A DNA stretch of 64,000 nt from Clostridium sp. CAG:768 (GTDB lineage Bacteria > Cyanobacteriota > Vampirovibrionia > Gastranaerophilales > Gastranaerophilaceae), in the NCBI GenBank assembly GCA_000437435.1, contig FR899629.1, positions 162,137 through 226,136 of the forward strand, written 5' to 3'. Position 1 is the first letter of the stretch; each line of letters starts with the position of its first letter. Of this stretch, positions 8,180 to 16,465 are shown piece after piece. The position numbers and the translations under genes are program-made. Below the pieces are notes generated by a model that saw only the letters and a program-made list of their open reading frames with translations, was not told where the DNA came from and made no database searches.

Positions 8180-8566
8180 ATGAGTATTACAGAAAAAATC
8201 TTATGTTCTAAATCTCACGAATTCTTATTAGATAATGGAGATAACACTTTTACAATCGGACTTACAGATTACGCAGTAGAACAACTTGGTGATATTGTAT
8301 TTTTAGAATTACCGGAAGTTGATACTGAATACAAAAAAGGTGAAACTTTTGCAACTATTGAATCTGTAAAAGCAGCTTCTGAAATTTACATGCCAATAAG
8401 CGGAAAAATTATTGAAATTAATGAAGAAGCAGTTGACTCTCCAGAGATTTTAAATGAAGACAGTTATGAAAAAGGCTGGCTTGTTAAAATTGAAGCAACT
8501 GGAGATGCTGCAAATGAACAAAATGATCTTTTAGAATACGAAGACTACAAAGAAGAATTGGAATAA
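8180..8566 (+). CDS. gcvH: Glycine cleavage system H protein
   Basis: 128 residues. The lipoyl-attachment motif ESVKAASE places the lipoylated lysine at residue 64, inside the conserved GETFATIESVKA block. H protein shuttles the aminomethyl group between P, T and L proteins. An AAAAAGGAGAAATTA ribosome binding site precedes the ATG. It lies 20 bases after gcvT and 3 bases before gcvPA, so they form one operon. Confidence 0.97.
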   Translation: MSITEKILCSKSHEFLLDNGDNTFTIGLTDYAVEQLGDIVFLELPEVDTEYKKGETFATIESVKAASEIYMPISGKIIEINEEAVDSPEILNEDSYEKGWLVKIEATGDAANEQNDLLEYEDYKEELE

Positions 8567-8569
8567 TTT

Positions 8570-9811
8570 ATGAAAAATTTTTTAGTACATAGCGATGAAG
8601 TAAAAAAAGAAATGCTAGATAGCATTAATGTTGAATCAGTTGAGGATTTGTTCAAACAAATTCCTCAAAAAGCTCGTATGGGAAAATTAGGCTTTGAAAA
8701 TCCTCTAAGTGAAATGGAAGTACAAAAAAGGATTAAATTCCTTGCTAAAAAAAATAATACTGATTTTGTAACTTTTTTAGGAGCTGGAACTTACAATAAA
8801 TTTATACCAGCTTGCATTTCTCAAGTTGCAAACAGATTTGAATTTTTGACAGCATATACACCATATCAACCTGAGATTTCTCAAGGTACACTTCAAGTTA
8901 TGTACGAATTCCAAACAATGATTTGCAGACTTACAGGAATGGACATCTCTAATGCAACAATATATGATGCAGCAAGTGCCTGTGCTGAAGCTATATTAAT
9001 GGCAGTTAGAATTTCGAAAAAAGATAAAGTTCTTGTATCAAAAAACTTAAATCCTGAATACATTGATACAGTAAAAACATACTGCTGGGCTAATAAAATT
9101 GAATTGGAACTATTTGATGAAATACCTCCAAATACAAATGATTATGCTTGTATATTAGTTCAAAATCCAGATTTTTATGGAGAAATCAAAAAGATTGAAA
9201 AAACTAATGACACTTTATTAATTGTTTGTACAGATATTTCTTCATTAGCAATTTTAGAGCCTCCTTCACAAGCTGATATAGTAGTTGGAGACGTCCAAAC
9301 TCTTGGAATACATATGAGCTTTGGCGGACCTCACGCTGGCTTTATTGCTTGCAAAGAAAAATTCATGCGCCAAATACCTGGACGTCTTGCAGGCAGAACA
9401 GTTGATGCTGATGGCAACCCTGCATATTGTCTTACTATCCAAACAAGAGAACAACATATCAAAAGAGAAAAAGCAACAAGTAATATTTGCTCTAACCAAG
9501 CATTAATAGGACTTTGTGCAACTTTATATCTAACAGTAATGGGAGAAAAAGGATTAAGACAAGCATCATACTTATCTACTAAAAATGCACACCTTTTATC
9601 TAAAAAACTTGCAAATAAAGGGATTAAAACTCTTAATTCACAATTTTACAACGAGTTTGTAATCCAAGTTGATAATACAGATAAAGCATTAAAAAATCTG
9701 AAAGAACACAATATTATCGGTGGTTTAAAAATTGATAATAATAAAATTCTTGTATCTACAACAGAAATGATTACAGAAGAAGATATTGAAAATTATATCA
9801 AATATATTTAG
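8570..9811 (+). CDS. gcvPA: Glycine dehydrogenase (decarboxylating) subunit 1
   Basis: 413 residues, slightly short for subunit 1 (usually about 440). The N-terminus carries the P-protein pattern FLGAGTYNKFIPACISQVAN and YTPYQPEISQGTLQ, and SFGGPHAGF lies further on. In two-subunit P proteins the pyridoxal-phosphate lysine is in subunit 2 (gcvPB), which is not in this window. The operon ends here: the stop codon overlaps, head to head, the stop of the minus-strand gene that follows. Either gcvPB is elsewhere or the system is incomplete. Confidence 0.94.
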   Translation: MKNFLVHSDEVKKEMLDSINVESVEDLFKQIPQKARMGKLGFENPLSEMEVQKRIKFLAKKNNTDFVTFLGAGTYNKFIPACISQVANRFEFLTAYTPYQPEISQGTLQVMYEFQTMICRLTGMDISNATIYDAASACAEAILMAVRISKKDKVLVSKNLNPEYIDTVKTYCWANKIELELFDEIPPNTNDYACILVQNPDFYGEIKKIEKTNDTLLIVCTDISSLAILEPPSQADIVVGDVQTLGIHMSFGGPHAGFIACKEKFMRQIPGRLAGRTVDADGNPAYCLTIQTREQHIKREKATSNICSNQALIGLCATLYLTVMGEKGLRQASYLSTKNAHLLSKKLANKGIKTLNSQFYNEFVIQVDNTDKALKNLKEHNIIGGLKIDNNKILVSTTEMITEEDIENYIKYI

Positions 9812-10152
9812 GCTTCTTTAAAAGTATTATAAAAAATAGTAAAAGCTTTCTTGGGTGTTTCAAAACGTTTGATGGAACACCCTTTTATTAAATACATATG
9901 CTCATCAGTTTCAACCATTAAATTAATTCTTTTTCTTGTTTTATTCCATTTTTGAACAAAGTTAGAAATGGTTTCATTAGGATTTGCTAATTTTACTTCC
10001 AATAGTCCATTTACCTGAGATACAGTAGGTCTTTTTACCTCTTTTTCATCAACGTAAACAGTAGTAAAACTATGTTTTACTTCAGGAGGATTATCTATTG
10101 ATGCTTTAAAAGATAAATTCGTATCTAATTCCATAATAATAACATCTTGCAT
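9808..10152 (-). CDS. Conserved-looking small protein of unknown function
   Basis: 114 residues with no signal peptide or membrane segment. It looks like a compact beta-rich fold (alternating hydrophobics, VYVDEKEVKRPTVSQVNGLLEVKL). The ATG at 10152 has GAGGACTTAATCTT upstream as a ribosome binding site, and an inner ATG seven codons in is possible. Its last bases overlap the gcvPA stop on the other strand. I do not recognise the family. Confidence 0.7.
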   Translation of the reverse strand: MQDVIIMELDTNLSFKASIDNPPEVKHSFTTVYVDEKEVKRPTVSQVNGLLEVKLANPNETISNFVQKWNKTRKRINLMVETDEHMYLIKGCSIKRFETPKKAFTIFYNTFKEA

Positions 10153-10197
10153 AAGATTAAGTCCTCAAATTTAATATACTAACATTATTGAAAAAAC

Positions 10198-10270
10198 TGG
10201 GCGATACGTGACTCGAACACGTGACCCCCACAACGTCAATGTGGTGCGCTACCAACTGCGCTAATCGCCC
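10198..10270 (-). tRNA. tRNA-Val (anticodon GAC)
   Basis: Read on the minus strand, it starts GGGCGAT and ends ATCGCCC plus discriminator A, a perfect 7-bp acceptor stem. The anticodon arm is CCACA-TTGACGT-TGTGG, giving GAC. The T arm contains GTTCGAGTC. CCA is not encoded. A TATAAT box on the minus strand at 10461-10466 could drive it through a leader of about 180 bases. Confidence 0.95.
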
Positions 10271-10287
10271 GAAGTATATTCAATTGT

Positions 10288-10376
10288 CAATCAAAAACTT
10301 CGTTTTTGATTGGGTCGCTCCCCCTCTCGAAAAAAGATTATCAATCTTTTTTCTCGGCAGAGTGCTAATTGCCCGA
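10288..10376 (-). repeat. Two hairpins and a partial tRNA-Val 5' copy
   Basis: Upstream of tRNA-Val on its strand lie two near-perfect hairpins: CAATCAAAAAC/GTTTTTGATTG (10288-10312) and GAAAAAAGATT/AATCTTTTTTC (10329-10353). They are followed by a 15-base segment (10362-10376) that matches the first bases of the tRNA (10259-10273 region) at 13 of 15 positions. It resembles a tRNA-gene end duplicate left by integration or slippage. Confidence 0.4.
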
Positions 10377-10477
10377 GTTTTTAATTACTTAGATTGATAA
10401 AACTCTACTTTAAATAGTTAAATTAGCAAAGAATCAACCTGAAATATTTTCAATAAATCAATTATAGCACAATATTT

Positions 10478-11179
10478 CTAAAAATGCATAGCATCGACTT
10501 GTTTTAAAATATTTTGAATATCTTTTACTAACTCAGCTTCAATAAATAATAATTCTTGTTTAGTATAATCTTCATTTTCATATCTGACTTTTGCAATTTT
10601 TGACATTACAATCTTATTGAAAGACAGATAATTTGAAGCAAATTCAATGATATCAACAGCTCTGTATGGAACAGCACTATCATGAAGTCTTAATACTGAT
10701 CTAAAAATAACTAGCAAAGTCTTTATTACATTGTTTAAGAGCTTTTTCATTTCTCTATCAGATTTTACATTCATTAAGAAATTATTTTTATATTTTAACA
10801 AAAGGCTTTTCAACTCAGATTCACACTGCAAACGTAAAAAGTATTTATTTATGCTAATTGTAGGAATTAAATCTTCCCCATATATAATTCGATAATTTTC
10901 CTTAATATCTGCATATTCAATTGCGTAAACATCAAAAGATGAATACCATTCGTCTCTGTTCATAATTACAGGAATAGGATTTTTCCCTTTTACCCATTTT
11001 TTTACAGGTTTAGATATATCGTATAAATTTTCAGCAGTTAATTCATTGGTTACAATCATTAAATTAAGATTAGATTTTGCATCTTCAACATTAGCTTGTG
11101 AGCCAAATGCTATAACTGATAAAAGATTTTCACCCAAAGTATTTTTTAATTCTTCAACAAATTTATCTAAATTTTTCAT
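10478..11179 (-). CDS. Nucleotidyltransferase-fold protein, catalytic motif degenerate
   Basis: 233 residues. The N-terminus (residues 15-45) has the start of an MNT/KNTase-like domain: SVIAFGSQAN followed by SNLNLMIVTN. Active members have GSxA...SDIDL with two metal-binding Asp; here both positions are Asn (SNLNL). The C-terminal 130 residues are helical, like the substrate or partner domains of this superfamily. The protein may be a catalytically dead homologue or use other residues. No antitoxin-like partner is adjacent. The ribosome binding site is AAAAAGGATTAAAA. Confidence 0.65.
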   Translation of the reverse strand: MKNLDKFVEELKNTLGENLLSVIAFGSQANVEDAKSNLNLMIVTNELTAENLYDISKPVKKWVKGKNPIPVIMNRDEWYSSFDVYAIEYADIKENYRIIYGEDLIPTISINKYFLRLQCESELKSLLLKYKNNFLMNVKSDREMKKLLNNVIKTLLVIFRSVLRLHDSAVPYRAVDIIEFASNYLSFNKIVMSKIAKVRYENEDYTKQELLFIEAELVKDIQNILKQVDAMHF

Positions 11180-11214
11180 TTTTAATCCTTTTTTATGATT
11201 TGTTATTTACACAA

Positions 11215-11913
11215 CTACCAACTACCTGAACAACCGGATCCACCAAAGCCGCCGCCACCACCGAAGCCGCCAAAACTTCCAGAATTAAATCTTCGTCTCG
11301 GAGATATAATTGCCATTATTATTGCCAAAGGAAATGCCCACCAAGGCATATTTTCTGAATCAGAACTGCTTCTAGAATTATTACTTTTTGATAATTGAGG
11401 AGGACAATACCCTTGAGTTTTCAAACTAACTTTTTCAGCCTCTGCAACTGTTTTTGCCAAAACATAAGCTCCACGAGTAATACCTTTTTCATACTCTTCA
11501 CGCTTATAATATGGAAAAATATCATTATCTCTGATATTTTCTAAAGTTTGAATACTTATTTTATCCTCAAGACCAGTACCCAATTCAATTCTCATTCTAC
11601 GCTCATTTGGCGCAGTTAAAAATACCATTCCGTTATTTTTACCAACAGCCCCTAATTTATAAGAACGTCCTATATCAAGAGCAACTTCTTCAACAGTTCT
11701 GCCATTCAATGATGGCAGAGTAACAACAACTAAATCTGCTCCAGATTTTTTTTGTAAATCCCAAAGTGTCATGTTCAAGTCATTTTCCACTTGTGGAGAT
11801 AAGACATTTGCCTCATCAGCAATGAAACCTGTAAACTTCAATGTAATTGCATTTGCAGATAAACAGTTTATAATTAATAAACTTACAATTAATAACCAGC
11901 ACCTTTTTAACAT
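11215..11913 (-). CDS. TPM-domain (YgcG/Psb32-like) membrane-anchored protein
   Basis: 232 residues. A signal peptide (about 1-22, LIVSLLIINCLSANA) is followed by a TPM domain (about 25-150; FIADEANVLSPQVENDL, GADLVVVTLPSLNG, MRIELGTGLED). A hydrophobic segment near 193-206 follows, and the C-terminus is Gly/Phe/Ser-rich (GSFGGFGGGGGFGGSG). TPM proteins are periplasmic or membrane-exposed proteins linked to stress or photosystem repair in other groups. The role here is unknown. The Gly-rich tail is typical of the family. Confidence 0.88.
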   Translation of the reverse strand: MLKRCWLLIVSLLIINCLSANAITLKFTGFIADEANVLSPQVENDLNMTLWDLQKKSGADLVVVTLPSLNGRTVEEVALDIGRSYKLGAVGKNNGMVFLTAPNERRMRIELGTGLEDKISIQTLENIRDNDIFPYYKREEYEKGITRGAYVLAKTVAEAEKVSLKTQGYCPPQLSKSNNSRSSSDSENMPWWAFPLAIIMAIISPRRRFNSGSFGGFGGGGGFGGSGCSGSW

Positions 11914-11959
11914 AATTTGATACTAGCATTGATTTTAAAATTTGTCAATTGAAAAAATT

Positions 11960-12196
11960 TTAAAAGATTTTATAATTTTTCAAAACAGTATCTAAATTAC
12001 AAAAGAAATATGGGTTTAAATTAGTCTTTACAGGCTTTTTTTTCATATTATAAATGGGTTCAGCAGCCTTAAAAGTATCAATCTGAAATTTTGAATGTTT
12101 TTTCATCTGAGGAGCAGAACTTTTCTTAATTGAAAGAAATTTAAAATTCCTAACAAAAAAATTATTATTTCCCCCGCCAATAATTTTTAATAACAT
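11960..12196 (-). CDS. Small basic protein of unknown function
   Basis: 78 residues, rich in Lys, Asn and Phe (MLLKIIGGGNNNFF at the start). A good ribosome binding site (ATGAGGTGTTGAT) precedes the ATG. The gene starts 20 bases after the tRNA-Cys 3' end, separated by a T run. I recognise no domain. Support is the ribosome binding site and an otherwise empty gap, so confidence is moderate. Confidence 0.5.
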   Translation of the reverse strand: MLLKIIGGGNNNFFVRNFKFLSIKKSSAPQMKKHSKFQIDTFKAAEPIYNMKKKPVKTNLNPYFFCNLDTVLKNYKIF

Positions 12197-12215
12197 ATCA
12201 ACACCTCATAAAAAA

Positions 12216-12287
12216 AGGCGACACCCAGATTCGAACTGGGGGATAAGAGCTTTGCAGGCTCCTGCCTTACCACTTGGCCATGTCGCC
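12216..12287 (-). tRNA. tRNA-Cys (anticodon GCA)
   Basis: On the minus strand, GGCGACA pairs with TGTCGCC and the discriminator is U, as expected for Cys. The anticodon arm is GGAGC-CTGCAAA-GCTCT, giving GCA. The T arm contains GTTCGAATC. CCA is not encoded, and a T run follows the 3' end. Confidence 0.95.
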
Positions 12288-12342
12288 ACTTCGTTACTTT
12301 ATAATACGAAACAAATAATAAAAAGTCAAGATATAGAATAAA

Positions 12343-12372
12343 AAAATAACCGCTATTTCTAGCGGTTATTTT
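12343..12372 (-). terminator. Terminator of adhE
   Basis: A perfect stem AAAATAACCGCT / AGCGGTTATTTT with a 6-base loop lies 20 bases after the adhE stop, with a T run on the minus strand. Confidence 0.9.
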
Positions 12373-12391
12373 AGTTATTTATTTCTAATAC

Positions 12392-15064
12392 TTATTTTGT
12401 TGCATAGTAATCTCTTACAACACCTTCATAAGCATCTTTGTAGATAGCTTTAATATCTTCCATCAATGGATATGCTGGGTTAGCACCTGTACATTGATCA
12501 TCGAATGCAAGTTCTACCATTTCATCTAACTTAGCGTTAAAGTCAGCTTCTGATACACCAAAATCTTTGATAGAATTTGGTAAGTTGATTGATTTCATCA
12601 ATTTATCAATTGCTTCAATTAACAATTCAACTTTTTCATCATCATTTTTACCGCCTAAGCCAAGTTCATCTGCAATTTGACCATATTTAGCTTTTGCATT
12701 AGGGAACTTGTATTGAGGGAAGATACATTGTTTTTTAGGACAATCAACTGCGTTGTATTTAATTACTTGTCTGATTAACAATGCGTTAGCTACACCGTGA
12801 GGTACATTAAACATAGCACCTAATTTGTGAGCCATTGAGTGACATAATCCTAAGAATGAGTTAGCAAATGCCATACCTGCAATTGTTGCAGCATAGTGCA
12901 TTTTTTCTCTGGCGATAGGATCATTAGCACCTTCATTGTAAGATCTTTCTAAGTATCTGAATACCAATTTAGTTGCTTCTAAAGCATTTGAATTTGTGAA
13001 GTTTGTAGCTAAAGCAGATACATAAGCTTCTGTTGCGTGAACTAAAGCATCAATACCAGATGCAGCTGTCAAACCTTTTGGCATACCATCTACAAAGTTT
13101 GGATCGATAATTGCCATATTTGGAGTTAATGCGTAATCTGCAATCGCATATTTTACGTGAGTTTCATCATCTGTAATAATTGCGAATGGAGTAACTTCTG
13201 AACCAGTACCTGAAGTTGTAGGGATAGCAACCATTGTAGCTTTTTTACCTAATTCAGGGATACGGCAAATTCTTTTTCTAATATCCATAAATCTCATAGA
13301 GATATCTTCGAATACTGTATCTGGTTGTTCATACATTAACCACATAATTTTAGCAGCATCCATTGGAGATCCACCACCTAATGAAATGATTACATCAGGT
13401 TCATAAGGTCTGATAATTTCCATTGCTTGGTTAATTGTAGATAATGTAGGATCTGGCTTTACATCAAAGAAGATTTGGTGATCAATACCTACTTCATCTA
13501 ATACTTTAACGATGCTGTCTACTGCACCTGAATTGAATAAGAATCTGTCAGTTACGATAAAGGCACGTTTTTTACCTTCAAGTTCACGAAGTGCAAGATC
13601 AACTGCTCCTCTTTTGAAGTAAACTTTTGGTGGAACCTTGAACCAAAGCATATTTTCTCTCCTTTCTGCAACTGTTTTGTAGTTCAATAAATTTTCTACA
13701 CCGATGTTACCAGATACGGCGTTTTTACCCCAAGAACCACAACCAAGAGAAAGTGAAGGTTCTAATTTGAAGTTATATAAATCACCGATACCACCTTGAG
13801 CTGATGGAGAGTTGATTAATACTCTACATGCAGGCATTTTTTCTGCGAATTTGTCAACTCTTTCTTGACTACGAGTATCTGTATAAAGGTCTGCAGAGTG
13901 ACCAGCGCCACCTTTTGATACTAATTCATAAGTCATTTCTGTTGCTTCTTCGAAATCTTTTGCTCTGTACATAGTTAATACAGGAGATAATTTTTCTCTA
14001 GAGAATGGGTCATTCCAATCTACTGAAGGTCTTTCAGCTAAAATAATTTTTGCAGTTTTTGGAATGCTGAATCCAGCTAATTCTGCAATTCTCCAAGCTG
14101 GTTGACCAACGATATCAGGGTGAGCAGTACCACGTTTTGGATCAATGAATGGAAGATCGATCATTTTCTTTTCTTCAGCTTCATTAATTAAGTATGCACC
14201 TCTATAGATAAATTCTTTTTTAACTTCTTCATATACTTTATCAACTACAACAACTGATTGTTCAGATGCACAAATCATACCGTTGTCGAAAGTTTTTGAC
14301 ATAAGGATTGAAGATACTGCCATTTTAATATCAGCAGTTTCATCAATTACTGCAGCTGCGTTACCAGGACCAACACCTAATGCAGGGTTTCCAGATGAAT
14401 AAGCAGCTTTAACCATACCAGGACCACCTGTAGCTAAGATACAAGCAATGTCAGGGTGTTTCATTAATTGGTTTGATAAATCGATAGATGGGATATCAAT
14501 CCAACCAATAATATCTTCAGGAGCACCAGCTTTAACTGCAGCTTCTAAAACAATTTTAGCAGCTTCAATTGTACATTTTGTTGCTCTTGGGTGTGGTGAA
14601 AAGATAATTGCGTTTCTTGTTTTTAAAGCAATTAATGATTTAAAGATTGCTGTAGATGTAGGGTTTGTTGTAGGAACGATACCTGCAATAACACCTAGAG
14701 GTTCTGCAACTGTTTTAATACCATTTGCTTTATCTTCTTTTATAATTCCACAAGTTTTTACATTTTTATGTTTGTTATAAATGTATTCTGATGCAAAGTG
14801 GTTTTTAATAATTTTATCTTCTAAAACGCCCATACCAGTTTCTTCAACAGCCATTTTAGCTAGAGGAATACGAGCTTTGTCTGCAGCTGTAGCTGCTGCT
14901 TTGAAAATTGCATCTACTTGTTCTTGAGTAAAATTAGAATAAATTTTTTGAGCTTTTTTTACTCTTGCAATTAGCATTTCTAATTTTTCAGCACTGTCAA
15001 CCACTGTAGACTGATTTAAAGCCTTTTCTAGGTTTTCAACAGTTTTTTTGTTTTTTGTTGTCAT
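12392..15064 (-). CDS. adhE: Bifunctional acetaldehyde-CoA/alcohol dehydrogenase
   Basis: 890 residues, the full AdhE fusion length. The N-terminal half is a CoA-acylating aldehyde dehydrogenase (catalytic Cys in DNGMICASEQSVVV, near 257). The C-terminal half is an iron-dependent alcohol dehydrogenase (GGGSPMDAAK nucleotide loop, GIDALVHATEAYVS, HSMAHKLGAMFNVPHG with metal-binding histidines). It reduces acetyl-CoA to ethanol, reoxidising NADH, which indicates fermentative metabolism. It stands alone with its own promoter, a Rex-like operator and a terminator. Its codon use and slightly higher G+C suggest strong expression. Confidence 0.98.
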   Translation of the reverse strand: MTTKNKKTVENLEKALNQSTVVDSAEKLEMLIARVKKAQKIYSNFTQEQVDAIFKAAATAADKARIPLAKMAVEETGMGVLEDKIIKNHFASEYIYNKHKNVKTCGIIKEDKANGIKTVAEPLGVIAGIVPTTNPTSTAIFKSLIALKTRNAIIFSPHPRATKCTIEAAKIVLEAAVKAGAPEDIIGWIDIPSIDLSNQLMKHPDIACILATGGPGMVKAAYSSGNPALGVGPGNAAAVIDETADIKMAVSSILMSKTFDNGMICASEQSVVVVDKVYEEVKKEFIYRGAYLINEAEEKKMIDLPFIDPKRGTAHPDIVGQPAWRIAELAGFSIPKTAKIILAERPSVDWNDPFSREKLSPVLTMYRAKDFEEATEMTYELVSKGGAGHSADLYTDTRSQERVDKFAEKMPACRVLINSPSAQGGIGDLYNFKLEPSLSLGCGSWGKNAVSGNIGVENLLNYKTVAERRENMLWFKVPPKVYFKRGAVDLALRELEGKKRAFIVTDRFLFNSGAVDSIVKVLDEVGIDHQIFFDVKPDPTLSTINQAMEIIRPYEPDVIISLGGGSPMDAAKIMWLMYEQPDTVFEDISMRFMDIRKRICRIPELGKKATMVAIPTTSGTGSEVTPFAIITDDETHVKYAIADYALTPNMAIIDPNFVDGMPKGLTAASGIDALVHATEAYVSALATNFTNSNALEATKLVFRYLERSYNEGANDPIAREKMHYAATIAGMAFANSFLGLCHSMAHKLGAMFNVPHGVANALLIRQVIKYNAVDCPKKQCIFPQYKFPNAKAKYGQIADELGLGGKNDDEKVELLIEAIDKLMKSINLPNSIKDFGVSEADFNAKLDEMVELAFDDQCTGANPAYPLMEDIKAIYKDAYEGVVRDYYATK

Positions 15065-15086
15065 AAATTTATATCTCCTATTTTAT

Positions 15087-15104
15087 TCGTGATTTATTTC
15101 ACAA
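15087..15104 (-). promoter_or_regulatory. Rex-type operator upstream of adhE
   Basis: The minus strand reads TTGTGA-AATAAA-TCACGA, which matches the Rex consensus TTGTGA-N6-TCACAA with one mismatch. It begins at the last base of the -10 box and lies 22 bases upstream of the adhE ATG. Rex is a redox (NADH/NAD+) repressor that commonly controls adhE. A rex gene is not in this window. Confidence 0.75.
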
Positions 15105-15131
15105 TTATATTATAAAATAAAGTTATTCCAA
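15104..15131 (-). promoter_or_regulatory. adhE promoter
   Basis: On the minus strand TTGGAA (15126-15131) and TATAAT (15104-15109) are separated by 16 bases. Transcription would start in the Rex-like site. The ribosome binding site is AGGAGATATAAATTT. Confidence 0.75.
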
Positions 15132-15223
15132 AAGCAAGTGTATTTTTTACAATCTTTATACAAATTTAATATTTCATTTATTTAGATGAAAGACTTAATT
15201 ATAAAGTAAGATATACTTTTAAT

Positions 15224-15925
15224 ATGAATATTTTTCAACAAATTATATATTACTTTTTAGAAAAACAAGAAAAAGCTTTATCTAAAAAATTAAGCAAGCA
15301 TCTTAAAATTTCAAGTTCAAACAAAACATCTAAAACTATTGTCTCAAAAGATGTTACCGTTACTTTTAATGCAGAAACTGAAAAGAGTAAAGAATTAGTA
15401 AAGAAAAATGTTACTGATATCATAAAATCGTGCAACAACGATCCTGCAAAGCTTTTAGCCTTTGTAGAAAGTAAAGGAACAAAAGTAATTAAAATCGATA
15501 ACGCAGACAAAGTATTATCAATAATAAAAGAAGAAGAAGGGCTTATAACTGAACTTGAAGGAATAGAAGCTTTATATATAAATATTATTACAAATTCAGG
15601 TTTTTCTTTCAGATCTAAACCTATGTTTATTATGCGAAACGGACAAATCGATCCATATTACATGGCTCATCAATTTTACAAATGGTATGCTCTAAAAATG
15701 GGATTACCCGGATTTGATTTCATGTCACAAAAAATATTTAAAATATCCTTAAATTCTAACGGAGCAGTTTTTTCAAACTTAAATTTAGATGAAATGACAG
15801 GACTAAAAGAAGCAATTGCAAGAGATCAAGAGGCTACATCATTTGCTCTCGAACTTGCGAAATCAAAAGAAGGAAGCAAAAACGTTATAGATAAAATTAA
15901 AAATGACGGAGGCGCAAATATATAA
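15224..15925 (+). CDS. Protein of unknown function, probably leaderless
   Basis: 233 residues with no signal peptide. The N-terminal 35 residues are amphipathic and basic, then mixed alpha/beta (VTVTFNAETEKSKELVKK, GTKVIKIDNADKVLSII). The sequence TATACT-TTTAAT-ATG puts a -10 box six bases before the start codon, with no Shine-Dalgarno, so the mRNA may start at the ATG. No recognisable -35 box is seen. It is divergent from adhE and convergent with the rhodanese gene. I do not recognise the family. Confidence 0.7.
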   Translation: MNIFQQIIYYFLEKQEKALSKKLSKHLKISSSNKTSKTIVSKDVTVTFNAETEKSKELVKKNVTDIIKSCNNDPAKLLAFVESKGTKVIKIDNADKVLSIIKEEEGLITELEGIEALYINIITNSGFSFRSKPMFIMRNGQIDPYYMAHQFYKWYALKMGLPGFDFMSQKIFKISLNSNGAVFSNLNLDEMTGLKEAIARDQEATSFALELAKSKEGSKNVIDKIKNDGGANI

Positions 15926-15926
15926 A

Positions 15927-15954
15927 AATTAGGATAGCTCTAACTATCCTAATT
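15927..15954 (-). terminator. Terminator of the rhodanese gene
   Basis: The stem AATTAGGATAG / CTATCCTAATT has a 6-base loop. On the minus strand it is followed by TTTTTATATA. It overlaps the rhodanese stop codon. On the + strand there is no clear T run. Confidence 0.7.
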
Positions 15955-16332
15955 CGTAGTCGCAAACCTAAAGTCTTCGGTCCAAGTTCTAAATCCTCCT
16001 TCTAAAAGCATTGCAGGATAACCATATTCCACCAAAATCAAACAAGCTTCAATTCCTAAATGACATTGTTCATTATAACAATAAACAACAGTTATTTCTT
16101 CTTTTGATAACTTATTTGTGTTATCTGCTAATTCCTCTTTAGGGATTGAAATAGCCCCAGGTATATGAGAAACTTCATAATCTTCAAAACGTCTTACATC
16201 AACTAAATTAACTTTTCCTACATCTAATAAATCTTTTAGCTCAATCGGACCAATAGTATATGCTAAAAGTTCTTGAAAAAAGCATTGAGCTCTTTTGGTA
16301 TCAAAACGAATTTCTTTAATTTTTTCATTCAT
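15949..16332 (-). CDS. Rhodanese-domain protein
   Basis: 127 residues. A single rhodanese domain covers about 25-120: VNLVDVRRFEDYEVSHIPGA, then the active-site loop VVYCYNEQCHLG with the catalytic Cys, and LLEGGFRTW at the end. Rhodaneses carry persulfide sulfur on the active-site Cys. The extra Cys in CYNEQC is notable. The first 30 residues are an extension not typical of the domain. The 5' UTR holds a strong hairpin that includes the ribosome binding site. Confidence 0.9.
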   Translation of the reverse strand: MNEKIKEIRFDTKRAQCFFQELLAYTIGPIELKDLLDVGKVNLVDVRRFEDYEVSHIPGAISIPKEELADNTNKLSKEEITVVYCYNEQCHLGIEACLILVEYGYPAMLLEGGFRTWTEDFRFATTN

Positions 16333-16337
16333 AAATA

Positions 16338-16372
16338 ATATATCCTTTCTGTTTTATACAGAAAGGATATAT
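16338..16372 (-). promoter_or_regulatory. 14-bp perfect inverted repeat covering the rhodanese ribosome binding site
   Basis: ATATATCCTTTCTG and CAGAAAGGATATAT flank a 7-base loop. On the minus strand the second arm contains AAAGGA, the only Shine-Dalgarno candidate for the ATG at 16332. The hairpin would hide it. It could equally be a DNA operator, since the palindrome is perfect. It is not followed by a T run, so it is not a terminator. Confidence 0.65.
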
Positions 16373-16465
16373 CAAGTTATAAAATAAATACTTAGCAACA
16401 TGTTTATATTTATGTAGTAAGTTTTGGGGTGGGGTAAGTGTAGAACAGGCAATCGTCTTATTTCA

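Noticed and set aside
10362..10376. CIRCE half-site (TTAGCACTC on the minus strand)
   Set aside because: The partner GAGTGCTAA at nine bases spacing is missing; the match is explained by similarity to the tRNA-Val start.
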